Source: Massilia sp. Se16.2.3 (GTDB lineage: Bacteria > Pseudomonadota > Gammaproteobacteria > Burkholderiales > Burkholderiaceae_D). From it: 64,000 nt of DNA. The notes under the pieces were generated by a model. That model worked only from the letters and a program-made list of their open reading frames with translations. It did no database searches and was not told the DNA's origin. Every line of letters begins with the position of its first letter. Position 1 is the stretch's first letter. The DNA lies in contig NZ_CP050451.1 of assembly GCF_014171595.1 (NCBI RefSeq), forward strand, positions 4,030,001 to 4,094,000, read 5' to 3'. The position numbers and the translations under genes are program-made. Positions 8,110 to 17,959 of the stretch are shown piece after piece.

Positions 8110-9786
8110 ATGACAGACGCAACCAACATCCTCGAACAATACGGCCCGCGCGAAGCAATGGAGTACGACGTTGTCATCGTCGGCGGCGGCCCGGCCGGCC
8201 TGTCGGCAGCCATCCGCCTGAAGCAGCTCGCCGCTGAGAAAGGCCAGGAAGTCTCGGTCTGCGTATTGGAAAAAGGCGGTGAAGTCGGCGCCCACATCCT
8301 GTCGGGCGCGGTCATGGATCCGATTGCCCTGAACGAATTGTTCCCGAACTGGAAGGAACTGGGCGCGCCGCTCAACACCCCGGTCACCGAAGACCGCATG
8401 CTGTTCCTGACCGAGACGAAAGCGCGCACCACGCCGTCGTTCATGATGCCGAAGATGCTGACCAACCACGGCAACTACATCGTCTCGCTGGCGAACGTGG
8501 TGCGCTGGCTCGGCCAGCAGGCGGAAAGCCTGGGCGTCGAAGTCTTCCCGGGCTTCCCCGCCGCCGAAATCCTGTACAACGACGATGGTTCGGTCAAGGG
8601 TGTCGCGACCGGCAACATGGGTGTCGACCGCGAAGGCAAGCCGACCGATGCCTTCCAGCTCGGCATGGAGCTGCACGCGAAATACACCTTCTTCGCCGAA
8701 GGTTCGCGCGGCCACCTCGGCAAGCAGCTGATGGTCAAGTATGACCTGAACAAGGGCAAGGACCCGCAGTCCTACGGCATCGGCATCAAGGAACTGTGGG
8801 AAATCGACCCGGCCCTGCACAAGCCGGGCCTGGTCATCCACACCGCCGGCTGGCCGCTGGACAACAGCACCTATGGCGGCTCCTTCATGTACCACCTGGA
8901 GAACAACCAGGTGGCCGTCGGCTTCATCGTCGGCCTGGCTTACCAGAACCCCTACCTGTCGCCCTACGAGGAATTCCAGCGCTACAAAACCCACCCGGAG
9001 ATCCGCAAGTTCTTCGAAGGCGGCAAGCGCATCTCCTACGGCGCGCGCGCAATCACGGCCGGCGGCCTGCAATCCTTGCCGAAGACCGTGTTCCCGGGTG
9101 GCGCCCTGATCGGCTGCGATGCCGGCTTCCTCAACACCAGCCGCATCAAGGGCAGCCACGGCGCGATCAAGACCGGCATGCTGGCAGCCGAAGCGGCCTT
9201 CGCGGCACTGGGCGCCGGCCGCCAGCACGACGAACTGGCCAGCTACCCGGCCGCTTTCGAGCAGTCCTGGCTGTACAAGGAACTGCACGCCGCGCGCAAC
9301 TTCAAGCCGTGGATGGGCAAGGGCCTGTACATGGGCACCCTCATGACCGGCATCGACCAGATCGTCTTCCGCGGCAAGGCCCCCTGGACGCTGCGCCACA
9401 AGCATGCCGACCACGAGTGCCTGCAACCGGCCTCGAACTTCAAGCCGATCGTGTATCCGAAGCCGGATGGCAAGCTGACTTTCGACCGCCTGTCGTCGGT
9501 GTTCATCTCGAACACCAACCATGCCGAAGACCAGCCGGTGCACCTGACGCTGAAGAATGCCAGCATCCCGGTGGACGTCAACCTGGCGAAGTACGCCGGC
9601 CCCGAGCAGCGCTACTGCCCGGCGGGCGTGTACGAGTACGTGAAGACGGATGCCGGCCAGGACCGCCTGCAGATCAACGCCCAGAACTGCGTGCACTGCA
9701 AGACCTGCGACATCAAGGATCCGACCCAGAACATCGTCTGGGTGACGCCGGAAGGCGGCGGCGGGCCGAATTATCCGAACATGTAA
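8110..9786 (+). CDS. Electron transfer flavoprotein-ubiquinone oxidoreductase
   Basis: A 558-residue ETF-QO, intact and of normal family length. The N-terminus carries the FAD dinucleotide fold VVIVGGGPAGLSAAIRL. The C-terminus binds a [4Fe-4S] cluster through CPAGVYEY and NCVHCKTCDIKDPTQNI. The enzyme passes electrons from acyl-CoA and other dehydrogenases, via ETF, to membrane ubiquinone. It sits alone between a divergent SDR gene and a terminator. The intact 1.7-kb frame shows that parts of this sequence are free of indels. Confidence 0.97.
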   Translation: MTDATNILEQYGPREAMEYDVVIVGGGPAGLSAAIRLKQLAAEKGQEVSVCVLEKGGEVGAHILSGAVMDPIALNELFPNWKELGAPLNTPVTEDRMLFLTETKARTTPSFMMPKMLTNHGNYIVSLANVVRWLGQQAESLGVEVFPGFPAAEILYNDDGSVKGVATGNMGVDREGKPTDAFQLGMELHAKYTFFAEGSRGHLGKQLMVKYDLNKGKDPQSYGIGIKELWEIDPALHKPGLVIHTAGWPLDNSTYGGSFMYHLENNQVAVGFIVGLAYQNPYLSPYEEFQRYKTHPEIRKFFEGGKRISYGARAITAGGLQSLPKTVFPGGALIGCDAGFLNTSRIKGSHGAIKTGMLAAEAAFAALGAGRQHDELASYPAAFEQSWLYKELHAARNFKPWMGKGLYMGTLMTGIDQIVFRGKAPWTLRHKHADHECLQPASNFKPIVYPKPDGKLTFDRLSSVFISNTNHAEDQPVHLTLKNASIPVDVNLAKYAGPEQRYCPAGVYEYVKTDAGQDRLQINAQNCVHCKTCDIKDPTQNIVWVTPEGGGGPNYPNM

Positions 9787-9806
9787 GCGCAAGCTGCATG
9801 AGGAAC

Positions 9807-9831
9807 GGGCGCCAATGGCGCCCTTTCTTTT
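9807..9831 (+). terminator. Rho-independent terminator after the ETF-QO gene
   Basis: A perfect GGGCGCC / GGCGCCC stem with a 3-base loop (AAT) followed by TTTCTTTT, 20 bases past the stop codon. Confidence 0.9.
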
Positions 9832-9962
9832 ATCCCCCGGGATGCGGGTCCGGTGCGGTACGAAAGAGGCGTGGAGTCAGGACTCCACGCTACGCTTTCC
9901 AGCCATGACGACATCGCGGCAGCCCGGTATGGAATGCGTGTATTCCAACAGGCCTGTTCGAC

Positions 9963-10193
9963 ATGGAACCTGAAGTAACGGAAGGACCGGAAATCAGCGA
10001 AGCGGAACGGGTGAGCCGCTTCGGCTGCGGCGCCCTGCTCGGTTTCTTCATCGGGCTGGTCCTCGTCATCGCGTCGGCGCCGTCCTCGACCGGCTTTGCG
10101 GTACTCGCGTTCCTCGTGCCGATGTGCGTGTGCGGCTACCTGGCCTTGAAGTACGGCGATGAGTTCTGGTACAAACTCTTCGACGGGATTTGA
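9963..10193 (+). CDS. Small membrane protein of unknown function
   Basis: A 76-residue protein with an acidic N-terminal stretch (EPEVTEGPEISEAE) and two hydrophobic segments (CGALLGFFIGLVLVIASA and TGFAVLAFLVPMCVCGYLAL), so probably a two-span inner-membrane protein with a soluble N-terminus. No family recognised. The coding look is fair (regular hydrophobicity, sensible start) but there is no strong ribosome site, and it stands alone. Confidence 0.55.
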   Translation: MEPEVTEGPEISEAERVSRFGCGALLGFFIGLVLVIASAPSSTGFAVLAFLVPMCVCGYLALKYGDEFWYKLFDGI

Positions 10194-10331
10194 TCGCACC
10201 AGGGTCGCGTCGAACCCGTACTCGCAGGGGCAATACCGTGGCGTGAAGTCCTGGCTTCGCGCGGTACGGTGCCGGAACAGCCGGCGCGGCGATCGGACTG
10301 AGCGTGCCTGACAAACGCTTCAGGGCAAGGC

Positions 10332-10371
10332 GCATCGTCGAGGACAGTACGAGCGTACGGCGAGACGATGC
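10332..10371. repeat. Imperfect inverted repeat in an intergenic region
   Basis: Arms GCATCGTC and GACGATGC flank 24 bases that contain an inner GTACG-AGC-GTAC palindrome. It sits just before the stop of the minus-strand membrane protein gene at 10378, so it could act as a transcript-end hairpin or be a dispersed intergenic repeat. There is no T-run, and copies elsewhere cannot be searched here. Confidence 0.4.
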
Positions 10372-10377
10372 AAGCTC

Positions 10378-10761
10378 TTACGCCCCAGCCGCGAATCGCG
10401 GCTGGTCCGCGCGCGCATCGGCGCGCAGCGCGAACCAGGTCCACAGGCCGCCGCCCAGGTCGGCAAGGCCGAACACGGCCAGCATGGGACTGCCCAGGTC
10501 GAGCAAGGCGAAGCAGGTGAGGACGGCGAAGACGACGGCGCGGGTGTAGACCGAGGCTTCGAGGAAGGGCTTGTAGTTGGCCGAGACCCAGGCGTAGACG
10601 CCCAGCATGAAGACGGTCAGGCCGACGACACGTACCCAGACATCGGGGCTGGGGGGAATGCCGAAAAGGCTCAGCAGCGTGTTCGGCACGACGACGAGAC
10701 AGGCGCCGAGGACGAACAGGTAGGCGGCAAAGGCTTTCGCACTGAAGGCGGATCTGGACAT
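10378..10761 (-). CDS. Four-span membrane protein of unknown function
   Basis: A 127-residue protein with about four hydrophobic segments (FAAYLFVLGACLVVVPNTLL, VVGLTVFMLGVYAWV, VVFAVLTCFALLDLG and LAVFGLADLGGGLWTWFAL). No cofactor or catalytic motif is visible. The start was placed at ATG 10761 (MSRSAFSAK), since the longer frame adds a basic, non-family-like extension. No operon partner. Confidence 0.65.
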   Translation of the reverse strand: MSRSAFSAKAFAAYLFVLGACLVVVPNTLLSLFGIPPSPDVWVRVVGLTVFMLGVYAWVSANYKPFLEASVYTRAVVFAVLTCFALLDLGSPMLAVFGLADLGGGLWTWFALRADARADQPRFAAGA

Positions 10762-11004
10762 GGTTTCCCTGGATGAAGCGGTGCGAGACAAAGGCGGTAA
10801 AGGAGCCGATCCGCACACCGTTTCAAATCAGCAACGTTGCAAAGCCTACCATATCCACGCCGCCACCTGTCAATTCCTCCTTTCTGGTTATTGCCTAAAT
10901 GCACTTGCCAAGAAAGCAAGCAGGCCCGTACACTGTATCCATCGCGCGGTGGCCACGCCTGCCGCCCGCGCACCCTATCGACAACGGACAGCGGCCGAAA
11001 GCAC

Positions 11005-11550
11005 ATGCAAGGAAAAGCAGACAGGCCGCGCCCGGCGCGTCTCCGCCCCCGATCCTTCCTGCGTCCGATAGCCAGGCTGTACAGCTGGTGGCGCCCTTTC
11101 CGGCTTGGCCAGTCCGATCTCGTCGTGATGCCCGATTCGATGGCCATCATCGTGCTCGGCCTTTGTGCACTGTATGTCGTGCCCTGCATGGGCTGGAAGG
11201 CCATCCTCGGCTACTGCGCGGCCCTGCTCCTCTCGCCCTTCTTTTTGCTGACGGTGCTGTTGATCCGGGGCGAACAGGTCCGCGTGCTGCGCATGTTCGC
11301 CGTCCTTCCCTACTGGATCCACAGCATCCCGGTCGAAGCGCAATTCGAGTTGTACGAGGCCTGGGAGGATCCGGCGCCCACCGGTGTCGCCTTCGGCTCG
11401 CTCGCCACGGACTTCCTCCACCTCGGGACGGCTGCATCGGCCGATCCCCTGTACCGGCATGTGAGCGGTCTGCTCGAGCGCGCGGGCTGGCAGCCGACCG
11501 CCATGGGCTGGGCACGGCTGGACCCGGACGGCCCCCAGGCAAGCCCCTGA
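11005..11550 (+). CDS. Hypothetical membrane-anchored protein
   Basis: A 181-residue protein. It has a strongly basic N-terminus, two hydrophobic segments (MAIIVLGLCALYVVPCMGW and ILGYCAALLLSPFFLLTVLLI, residues ~47-90) and a soluble C-terminal half. No family recognised. The start ATG 11005 has only a weak ribosome site, and a start at the Met before AIIVLGL is also possible. It ends 6 bases from the convergent glucarate dehydratase gene. Confidence 0.5.
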   Translation: MQGKADRPRPARLRPRSFLRPIARLYSWWRPFRLGQSDLVVMPDSMAIIVLGLCALYVVPCMGWKAILGYCAALLLSPFFLLTVLLIRGEQVRVLRMFAVLPYWIHSIPVEAQFELYEAWEDPAPTGVAFGSLATDFLHLGTAASADPLYRHVSGLLERAGWQPTAMGWARLDPDGPQASP

Positions 11551-11556
11551 CCGACC

Positions 11557-12912
11557 CTAGCGTACCAGGCAAGGCCGCTTGGCATCGAACTTCCAGCCCG
11601 GCACCAGGAACTGCATCGCGGCCGCGTCGTCGCGCGCGCCCAAGCCCATGTTCCTGTAGGCCTGGTGCGCCTTTTCCAGTTCCGCCATGTCGATTTCGAT
11701 GCCCAGTCCCGGCTTTTCCGGCACCTTCACCATGCCCCCGACGATCCTCAAAGGTTCTTTCGTGAGGCGCTGACCGTCCTGCCAGATCCAGTGGGTGTCG
11801 ATCGCCGTGACCTTGCCCGGCGCCGCGGCGCCGACGTGGGTGAACATCGCCAGCGAGATGTCGAAGTGGTTGTTCGAGTGCGAGCCCCAGGTCAGGCCGA
11901 ACATCTGGCACAGCTGGGCCACGCGCACCGAACCCTGCATGGTCCAGAAGTGCGGGTCGGCCAGCGGGATGTCGACCGACTGCAACTGGATCGAATGGGC
12001 CATCTGGCGCCAGTCGGTAGCGACCATGTTGGTGGCGGTCGGCAGGCCGGTGGCGCGGCGGAACTCGGCCATCACTTCGCGGCTCGAAAAGCCGTCCTCG
12101 GCGCCGCAGGGATCCTCGGCATAGGCCAGGATGCCGTGCTTGTCGCGGCAGACGCGGATCGCGTCCTTTAATAACCATCCGCCGTTCGGGTCGAGCGTGA
12201 CGCGCGCCCCGGGGAAGCGCTCGTGCAGTGCGACGATGGCGTCCATCTCGGCGTCGGCCGAGAAGACGCCGCCCTTGAGCTTGAAATCGTTGAAGCCATA
12301 GCGCGCCTGGGTCGCTTCGGCCAGGCGCACGATGGCTTCCGGCGTCAAGGCTTCCTCGTTACGCAGGCGGAACCAGGCGTCGCCGGCGTCCGGCTCGGCG
12401 CGGTAGTCCAGGTCGGTCCTGTTGCGGTCGCCCACGTAGAACAGGTAGCCCAGCATCTCGACCGCGTCGCGCTGCATGCCTTCGCCCAGGAGGCTCGCCA
12501 CCGGCACGTTCATGAATTGGCCGAGCAGGTCGAGCAGGGCCGATTCCACCGCGGTGACGGCGTGGATCGCGACGCGCAGGTCGAAGGTCTGCTGGCCGCG
12601 CCCGCCCGCGTCGCGCTCGGCGAAGGCGGCGCGCATGGCATTGAGCACGTTGTTGTACTCGCCCAGGGTCTTGCCGACGACGAGGGAGCGCGCATCCTCG
12701 ATGGTCTGGCGGATCTTTTCGCCGCCCGGTACTTCGCCCAGGCCGGTGTTGCCGGCGCTGTCGGTGAGGATCACGATGTTGCGGGTGAACCAGGCGCCAT
12801 GTGCGCCGGACAGGTTCAGCAGCATGCTGTCGCGGCCGGCGACGGGAACGACGCGCAGGTCGGTGATGGTCGGGGCGCCTGATACGGTCTTGTTCGATTG
12901 CGTGGTATGCAT
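11557..12912 (-). CDS. gudD: Glucarate dehydratase (enolase superfamily)
   Basis: A 451-residue enolase-superfamily protein matching glucarate dehydratase throughout. It has the capping N-terminal domain, the catalytic lysine motif NDFKLKGGV, metal-ligand DPNGGW and EDPC regions, and the late catalytic [13 protein letters not shown]. It dehydrates D-glucarate (and often L-idarate) to 5-keto-4-deoxyglucarate. The MFS transporter gene lies 22 bases upstream on the same strand and a porin gene beyond it, so uptake and first catabolic step are encoded together. Confidence 0.95.
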   Translation of the reverse strand: MHTTQSNKTVSGAPTITDLRVVPVAGRDSMLLNLSGAHGAWFTRNIVILTDSAGNTGLGEVPGGEKIRQTIEDARSLVVGKTLGEYNNVLNAMRAAFAERDAGGRGQQTFDLRVAIHAVTAVESALLDLLGQFMNVPVASLLGEGMQRDAVEMLGYLFYVGDRNRTDLDYRAEPDAGDAWFRLRNEEALTPEAIVRLAEATQARYGFNDFKLKGGVFSADAEMDAIVALHERFPGARVTLDPNGGWLLKDAIRVCRDKHGILAYAEDPCGAEDGFSSREVMAEFRRATGLPTATNMVATDWRQMAHSIQLQSVDIPLADPHFWTMQGSVRVAQLCQMFGLTWGSHSNNHFDISLAMFTHVGAAAPGKVTAIDTHWIWQDGQRLTKEPLRIVGGMVKVPEKPGLGIEIDMAELEKAHQAYRNMGLGARDDAAAMQFLVPGWKFDAKRPCLVR

Positions 12913-12934
12913 GGGTGGACTCGATATAAATGGA

Positions 12935-14304
12935 TTACTTGCAGAGCGATTTGACGAGGGTGACGCGCTTGATATCGCCCACGATGAACAGGTAGCAGAA
13001 GATGGCCAGTGCCGCGTTGGCGCCCACGTAGACCAGGGCGCCGGCGAAGGAGCCCGTCCCCTGCACGATGTAGCCGATGACGATGGGCGTCGTGATGCCG
13101 GCGGTATTGCCGAAGGTGTTGAACAGGCCTCCCGACAGGCCGCCAGCCTCTTTCGGCGAGGTGTCCGCCACCACCGCCCAGCCCAGCGCACCGATGCCCT
13201 TGCCGAAGAAGGCGAGCGACATGACGGCCACGACCAGGGTGTCGGTCTCGATGTAGTTACACGCGATCATGGACATCGACAGCAGCATGCCGGTCACGAT
13301 CGGCAGCTTGCGTGCGGTCGACAGCGAGTAGCCGGCTTTCGAGAGGCGGTCCGACATCCAGCCTCCTGCGATCCCGCCGAGGAAGCCCGCGATCGCCGGC
13401 AGCGAGGCGACGAAGCCGGCCTTCAGGATCGTCATGCCGCGCTCCTGCACCAGGTAGACCGGGAACCAGGTCAGGAAGAAGTAGGTCAGCGTGGTGATGC
13501 AATACTGGCCGATGTACACGCCCAGCAGCATGCGGTTGCCGAGCATCTCCTTGATGCAGGAGAGCGTGCCCACGCTGGGCGGCTGGACGCCGCGCCCGGC
13601 ACCATCGATGTCGACCAGGGCGCCGCCTTCCTGCAGGTAGCGCAGTTCTTCCGCATTGATCGACGGGGGTCCTTGGGCGAGTGAATGGTCCTGAGCCAGA
13701 TGAAGGCCATGCCGATGCCCAGGCCACCCATCACGTAGAACACGCTCTGCCAGCCGTGGGAGTGCACCAGCCAGCCCATGATGGGCGCGAACAGCACGGT
13801 GGCGAAGTACTGGGCCGAATTGAAGATGGCCGAGGCCAGGCCGCGTTCATGCATGGGGAACCAGGCGGAGGTAATGCGGCTGTTGCCCGGGAACGAAGGG
13901 GCTTCGGCCGCGCCGACCGCAAAGCGCAGCAGGAAGAGCATCGCTACGGCCGCGCCGCCCGTGAAGAAGCCGACCGCGCCGGTGAATACCGTGAACAGCG
14001 ACCACAGGAAGATGCTGAAGAAATAGGTGATCTTCGAGCCGAAGCGGTCGAGCAGCCAGCCGCCGGGCAGCTGGGCCAGGACATAGGACCAGGCAAAGGC
14101 CGAGAAGACGTAGCCCATCTCGACCGGGGACAGGCCGAGCGCCTTCTTGATTTCGGGCCCGGCGATCGAAATCGTCGCGCGGTCGGCATAGTTGATGGTG
14201 GTGACCATGAAGAGGACCGCGAGGATCATCCAGCGCGCCTGCGACGCTTGCTTGCCTGTCGCTGGCGCCGCCATGGCCGGCATTGGTTGCTGTGCTTGTT
14301 CCAC
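12935..14304 (-). CDS. gudP: MFS sugar-acid transporter (GudP-like), frame-disrupted
   Basis: A major facilitator protein of the anion:cation symporter family, about 456 residues with 12 spans. The N-terminal half holds [18 protein letters not shown] and [10 protein letters not shown]; the C-terminal half, in another frame, holds [20 protein letters not shown]. The frames join if one C is added to the C5 run at 13665-13669, giving [17 protein letters not shown]. The start was set at GTG 14304, six bases after a strong AGGAG; longer frames upstream lack a comparable site. Its position beside gudD indicates D-glucarate or galactarate proton symport. Confidence 0.9.
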
Positions 14305-14417
14305 GTTTGTCTCCTGAAGTTGTTGTTGCCCGCAATGGGAGCGGCTGGCCAGGGCCGGTGGCAGCAGCTGCTGCGCGTTTTCATGTGAATCCATCATGGG
14401 CACCCGTCCCCTTGCAA

Positions 14418-14460
14418 ACAAACCAATGCTTGACGTGATCGATCCAGGAATTGAATCGAC
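14418..14460 (-). promoter_or_regulatory. Putative operator block upstream of gudP (copy 1)
   Basis: A 43-bp block that matches 36 of 43 positions with the block at 15637-15679, in the same orientation, and lies 114 bases before the transporter start. It contains ACAAACCAATG and an imperfect palindrome GATCCAG-GAA-TTGAATC. Two such copies ahead of two functionally linked genes suggest a shared transcription factor site. The factor is not identified in the window. Confidence 0.6.
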
Positions 14461-14463
14461 GCC

Positions 14464-15534
14464 CTAGAAGCTGTGGCGCATGCCGAGATTTGTCCCGGTG
14501 TGGCCGCTGCCGGCCTCGGTGTTGTTGGCGACCGTATAGCCGGCGCCGTTGCGGTTGCGGATATGGCCGTAGGCGGCATACAGGCCGGTGCGTTTCGAGA
14601 GCGCGTACAGATAAGCGATGCCCCAACTGCTCGCGTCCTGGTCCAGGGCGCCGCGGTCGTCCTTGTGCATGACCGAGAACATCAATGTGCCGCCCTGGAG
14701 CGGTGCGCTCAAGCCCAGCAGCAGTTCGCGGCCATCCGTTGACGCCATCGGCGCCACCCCACCATACGGATTGTTCGGGTTGCCCAGCGGCGCGCTGTTG
14801 TGGCCGCGGTCGATACCGTAGCCCGCATGCAGCCTGGCCAACTTCAGGTCGTAGGCAACGGCCAGCAAGGTATTGCAACCGCGTCCTCCGTTTGGCAGGC
14901 CGATGGCGTTTTCCGCGTTCTTGCTGTTGTAGGCGAAGCGCAGCACCAGCGGGCCGCCAGCCCAACCGACAGCGCCGCCGAACTGGCGTCCACTGGCGCT
15001 GTCGCCCCCCTCCCCCGCGCTGTAGGCCAATTCCACGCTCGCACCGTTGATGACCGGCGAGGCGTAGGTCACCGTATTGCTGGTGCGGACATTGCTGCCG
15101 AAATCGGGGAAGAGGTTTTTCGACGTGCCCGCGTAGCCGGTGCCGAAAGGGTCGGCGACCGTTGCCAGCGTGGTGTGCCAGGGCGTGTACTGGCGGCCGA
15201 GCGCAAGCTTGCCCAGGCTGCCCTCGACGCCGACAAAGGCCTGGCGGTTGAAGATGGTGCCGGCCGCATCGACGGCGCCGGTGTCGATCTTCGTGCCGGT
15301 CTCGAGGGTGAAGAAGGCGGAGAGGCCATCGCCGAGTTGTTCGCTGCCGCGAAAGCCGATGCGCGAGGCCGATGCCGCGCCGCTGGTGATCCTGCTGGTG
15401 CTGCCTGTGGCGCCGCCACGCTCGCCCACGAAGGCGGCGTCGGCAATGCCGTAGATGGTGACCTTCGTTTGTGCCTGGACGGCCGTGCTGCCGAGCGCGA
15501 GTCCTGCGCCGAGCGCGAGTATGCCTGCCTTCAT
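14464..15534 (-). CDS. Outer-membrane porin, Burkholderiales trimeric type
   Basis: A 356-residue general porin. It has a Sec signal peptide (MKAGILALGAGLALGSTAVQA), a mature start QTKVTIYGIADAAF, alternating beta strands, the LALGRQYTPW strand, and a C-terminal Phe (GTNLGMRHSF) needed for BAM insertion. It forms passive diffusion channels; beside gudP-gudD it probably admits sugar acids. The start was placed at ATG 15534, six bases after GGAG, rather than the open frame 96 bases upstream. Confidence 0.92.
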   Translation of the reverse strand: MKAGILALGAGLALGSTAVQAQTKVTIYGIADAAFVGERGGATGSTSRITSGAASASRIGFRGSEQLGDGLSAFFTLETGTKIDTGAVDAAGTIFNRQAFVGVEGSLGKLALGRQYTPWHTTLATVADPFGTGYAGTSKNLFPDFGSNVRTSNTVTYASPVINGASVELAYSAGEGGDSASGRQFGGAVGWAGGPLVLRFAYNSKNAENAIGLPNGGRGCNTLLAVAYDLKLARLHAGYGIDRGHNSAPLGNPNNPYGGVAPMASTDGRELLLGLSAPLQGGTLMFSVMHKDDRGALDQDASSWGIAYLYALSKRTGLYAAYGHIRNRNGAGYTVANNTEAGSGHTGTNLGMRHSF

Positions 15535-15636
15535 GCCTGTCTCCATGTCGATGTGGTGCAAGACCTGGTGCGGTCGATGCCGCACTTCATGATCTTCTCC
15601 CATGAAAACCATCATAGGCGGGGGACCCATGCGTCA

Positions 15637-15689
15637 ACAAACCAATGGTTGACGTGTCCGATTCAAGGATTGAATCGATGAGTCGATTC
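15637..15689 (-). promoter_or_regulatory. Putative operator block upstream of the porin gene (copy 2)
   Basis: Bases 15637-15679 repeat the block found before gudP. This copy is more symmetrical. CGTCAAC-N9-GTTGACG spans 15632-15654, GATTCAA-GGA-TTGAATC spans 15660-15676, and an overlapping GAATCGA-TGAG-TCGATTC spans 15672-15689. Three nested palindromes about 100 bases before a start codon are best read as binding sites for a dimeric regulator of the glucarate genes. Confidence 0.65.
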
Positions 15690-15929
15690 GCCGGTGTAAC
15701 AGACTAATCGGACTCCTTTAGTGCTACGCGAACTTCAACGCGTAGGCATCGCCGTCAGCGATGTTCCGCGACGCGGGAAACTGAGCTTCGATTAGCGGCT
15801 GAACCCTTTGAAAAGCTTTCCGTGCGAGTGTGCGGCACGCCACAGGTTGCGCTAGCTCTTGGGTGTCTTTTATCGCATTCAAGGCTGGACATCATTCCAA
15901 TAAGATAATAATATTGCACTACCGAAATA

Positions 15930-16490
15930 ATGATACAAATGATGCGTAATGTGTTCTTACTAGCGGCAATAGCTGCCGCGCTCGGCGGCTGTGGTCAAGC
16001 TCTATTTGACGATGGCATCAAGACCGCCGTACGCGGACGTTTAAAAGACCCCGACTCGGCGAAATGGGGCGAGATCATTCAGTACAAGAATTTCGCTTGT
16101 ATCAAATACAATGCCAAGAATTCCTACGGCGGGTACGGCGGCAGCTCGTGGGCAGTATTAGAGCGGAACGGTGATTCCTGGGACGTGCGACATATTGACA
16201 GGGAATCTTGCGACGAATCGCATCTGGCGCATTTAGCCGAGCCGATCAATGCACCAGCAAAAAAGGCCGTCCTGGAGGCAGTCCTTGCGGCATTCAAGAA
16301 GAAACAGCTCATCGATGCTTCGATCACCGACGAGTCCATGCTGCCTCATGGACCGTGTCGAACCCTCATCGGCTCGTTGAGAAGCTACGCTAACGCAGCA
16401 ATCGACGCAGACAACAAGGAGGAGCGAGCCAACTGGAAGAGCCGATTCGATGCGGAGTTCAAGAAGATCGATAGCATGAAGTGTTCCTAG
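15930..16490 (+). CDS. Hypothetical lipoprotein
   Basis: A 186-residue protein with a lipoprotein signal (MMRNVFLLAAIAAALGGC, lipobox LGGC). The mature part includes RLKDPDSAKWGEI, a phrase also seen in small lipoproteins and phage-associated proteins of unknown role. Cysteines later in the chain could pair in the periplasm. Base composition is clearly less GC-rich than the flanking glucarate genes, and it has no operon partner, so it may be a recent acquisition. Confidence 0.7.
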   Translation: MIQMMRNVFLLAAIAAALGGCGQALFDDGIKTAVRGRLKDPDSAKWGEIIQYKNFACIKYNAKNSYGGYGGSSWAVLERNGDSWDVRHIDRESCDESHLAHLAEPINAPAKKAVLEAVLAAFKKKQLIDASITDESMLPHGPCRTLIGSLRSYANAAIDADNKEERANWKSRFDAEFKKIDSMKCS

Positions 16491-16605
16491 CACAGCTACC
16501 GGAAAGCCAGCTCGATATTAGAGAAATCCGACAGAATGTCCTTATTTGAATGCGGGGCAATGACACCCGCGTTTGCGACGTCGGCTCATATAAAGGATCG
16601 TCATT

Positions 16606-16926
16606 CTATTTAGCGGTATCGTATTTTTTCGCATACCAGCTAACGATCGAGAATATCAGGAAGGTCAGCATCCACATCATCAAATTAAGAGATGGAAAAG
16701 CTTCCGAGCTATCGCTCATGCCAGTCATTAGCACGGCAAGTCCGCCTGGGAAAGCAAAGGCACGATGCGCGCCGGCCCCCACCCCGGGGCTCAGGATGAC
16801 GGACAAGCCAAGATTGAAAACCGACATGCCAACTCTGCCAAAACGGCGTATGCATACCGCCCACAGCAAGGCGTAGAGCATGAGCGAAACCGTCAGCCAG
16901 ATAATGATGAACAGGACAAATCCCAT
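16606..16926 (-). CDS. Small membrane protein of unknown function
   Basis: A 106-residue protein with two to three hydrophobic segments (FVLFIIIWLTVSLMLYALLWAV at the N-terminus, VFNLGLSVILSPGVGAG in the middle, and MMWMLTFLIFSIVSWYA near the end). No family recognised. It is convergent with the lipoprotein gene at 15930 and shares its lower GC content. Confidence 0.55.
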   Translation of the reverse strand: MGFVLFIIIWLTVSLMLYALLWAVCIRRFGRVGMSVFNLGLSVILSPGVGAGAHRAFAFPGGLAVLMTGMSDSSEAFPSLNLMMWMLTFLIFSIVSWYAKKYDTAK

Positions 16927-17052
16927 GATTGCCGTCCAGTGAAGTCAAAGAGGCAGGAACGGTCTTCCGCTTCCGGTCATTGCGAACGCTCGCTGCAGCG
17001 CAGCGTATGAGGTTGTTGCCAATAGAACAAGCCACAGTTCCTGCCGGTCCTT

Positions 17053-17936
17053 CTAGCCGGCCTGGAAACTGGGAACGATCTCGCGCTTGAACAGCCCGAG
17101 AATGGGATTGTCGTTATCGCGCCGCCAGGCGCCGACCATGCGCACGGGCTCGGTCTCCACGCGCCGCACGACGATGCCGTCGAAGTGCAGGCGCGTTGCT
17201 CCCTCCGCGATCAGGGCCACGCCGATGCCGGCATTGACCAGCGCCAGCATGGTGTGCACCTGGCCGATGTGTTCGACAATGTCGGGTACCACGCCCTCGC
17301 GCTCGAAGCGGCTGCTCAGCATTTGATGGAAGGGGCGCGCCTCGTGCGCCGAGTACATCACGAAGGGCTTGCCGTGCAGGTCGGCCAGGGTGGGCTCGAG
17401 CGGCCAGTTCGCGGCCTCGGCGGCGGGAATGGCCAGCATCAGCGCTTCGGTGGCGAGCAAGGCCGTGTCGAACTCGCCACCGAGGGCATGCGGGCGCATC
17501 AGGCCGAGGTCGAGCTGGCCGGCGTTCAGCGCTTCCACCGGGCGGTACTGACCAGTTCCTTGAGCGTGAGGGGCGACGCCGGCGAGTGCTCGCGCAGGCG
17601 CCGCACGACTTCCGGCAGCAGGCTGTAGCCGGCACCGCCCGTGAAACCGATGGCCAGCGTGCCCTGCTCGCCCTTGGCCACGCGCCGTGCCGTGAAGGTC
17701 GCTTCGTCGGCCAGGCGCAGGATGCGCGCCGCTTCCGGAAAGAAGGCCTTGCCGGCGGCGGTGAGGCGCACGGTGCGGCTGTTGCGCTCGAGGAGCCGGG
17801 CGCCGACATGGTGCTCGAGCAGGCGGATCTGGCGCGACAGCGGGGGCTGCGTCATGTTCAGTCGCTCGGCCGCGCGGCTGAAGTGCAATTCCTCGGCAAC
17901 GGCGACGAAGCAGCGCAGCTGGCTGAGTTCGAACAT
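17053..17936 (-). CDS. LysR-family transcriptional regulator, frame-disrupted
   Basis: About 294 residues. The N-terminal winged helix is typical (LRCFVAVAEELHFSRAAERL, MTQPPLSRQIRLLE). The effector-binding domain continues in another frame from VEALNAGQLDLGLMRPHAL. Adding one C near 17541-17546 gives ELVSTRPVEALNAG and restores one reading frame. It is 23 bases downstream of the ABC permease gene on the same strand, so it is likely co-transcribed with that transporter. Its target cannot be fixed from sequence. Confidence 0.88.
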
Positions 17937-17959
17937 GGCGGCTTCCGGCGAGCGTGCGG

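Noticed and set aside
10194..10377. Possible structured RNA between two small membrane protein genes
   Set aside because: Only one imperfect inverted repeat is visible, with no terminator or promoter pair; kept as a low-confidence repeat.
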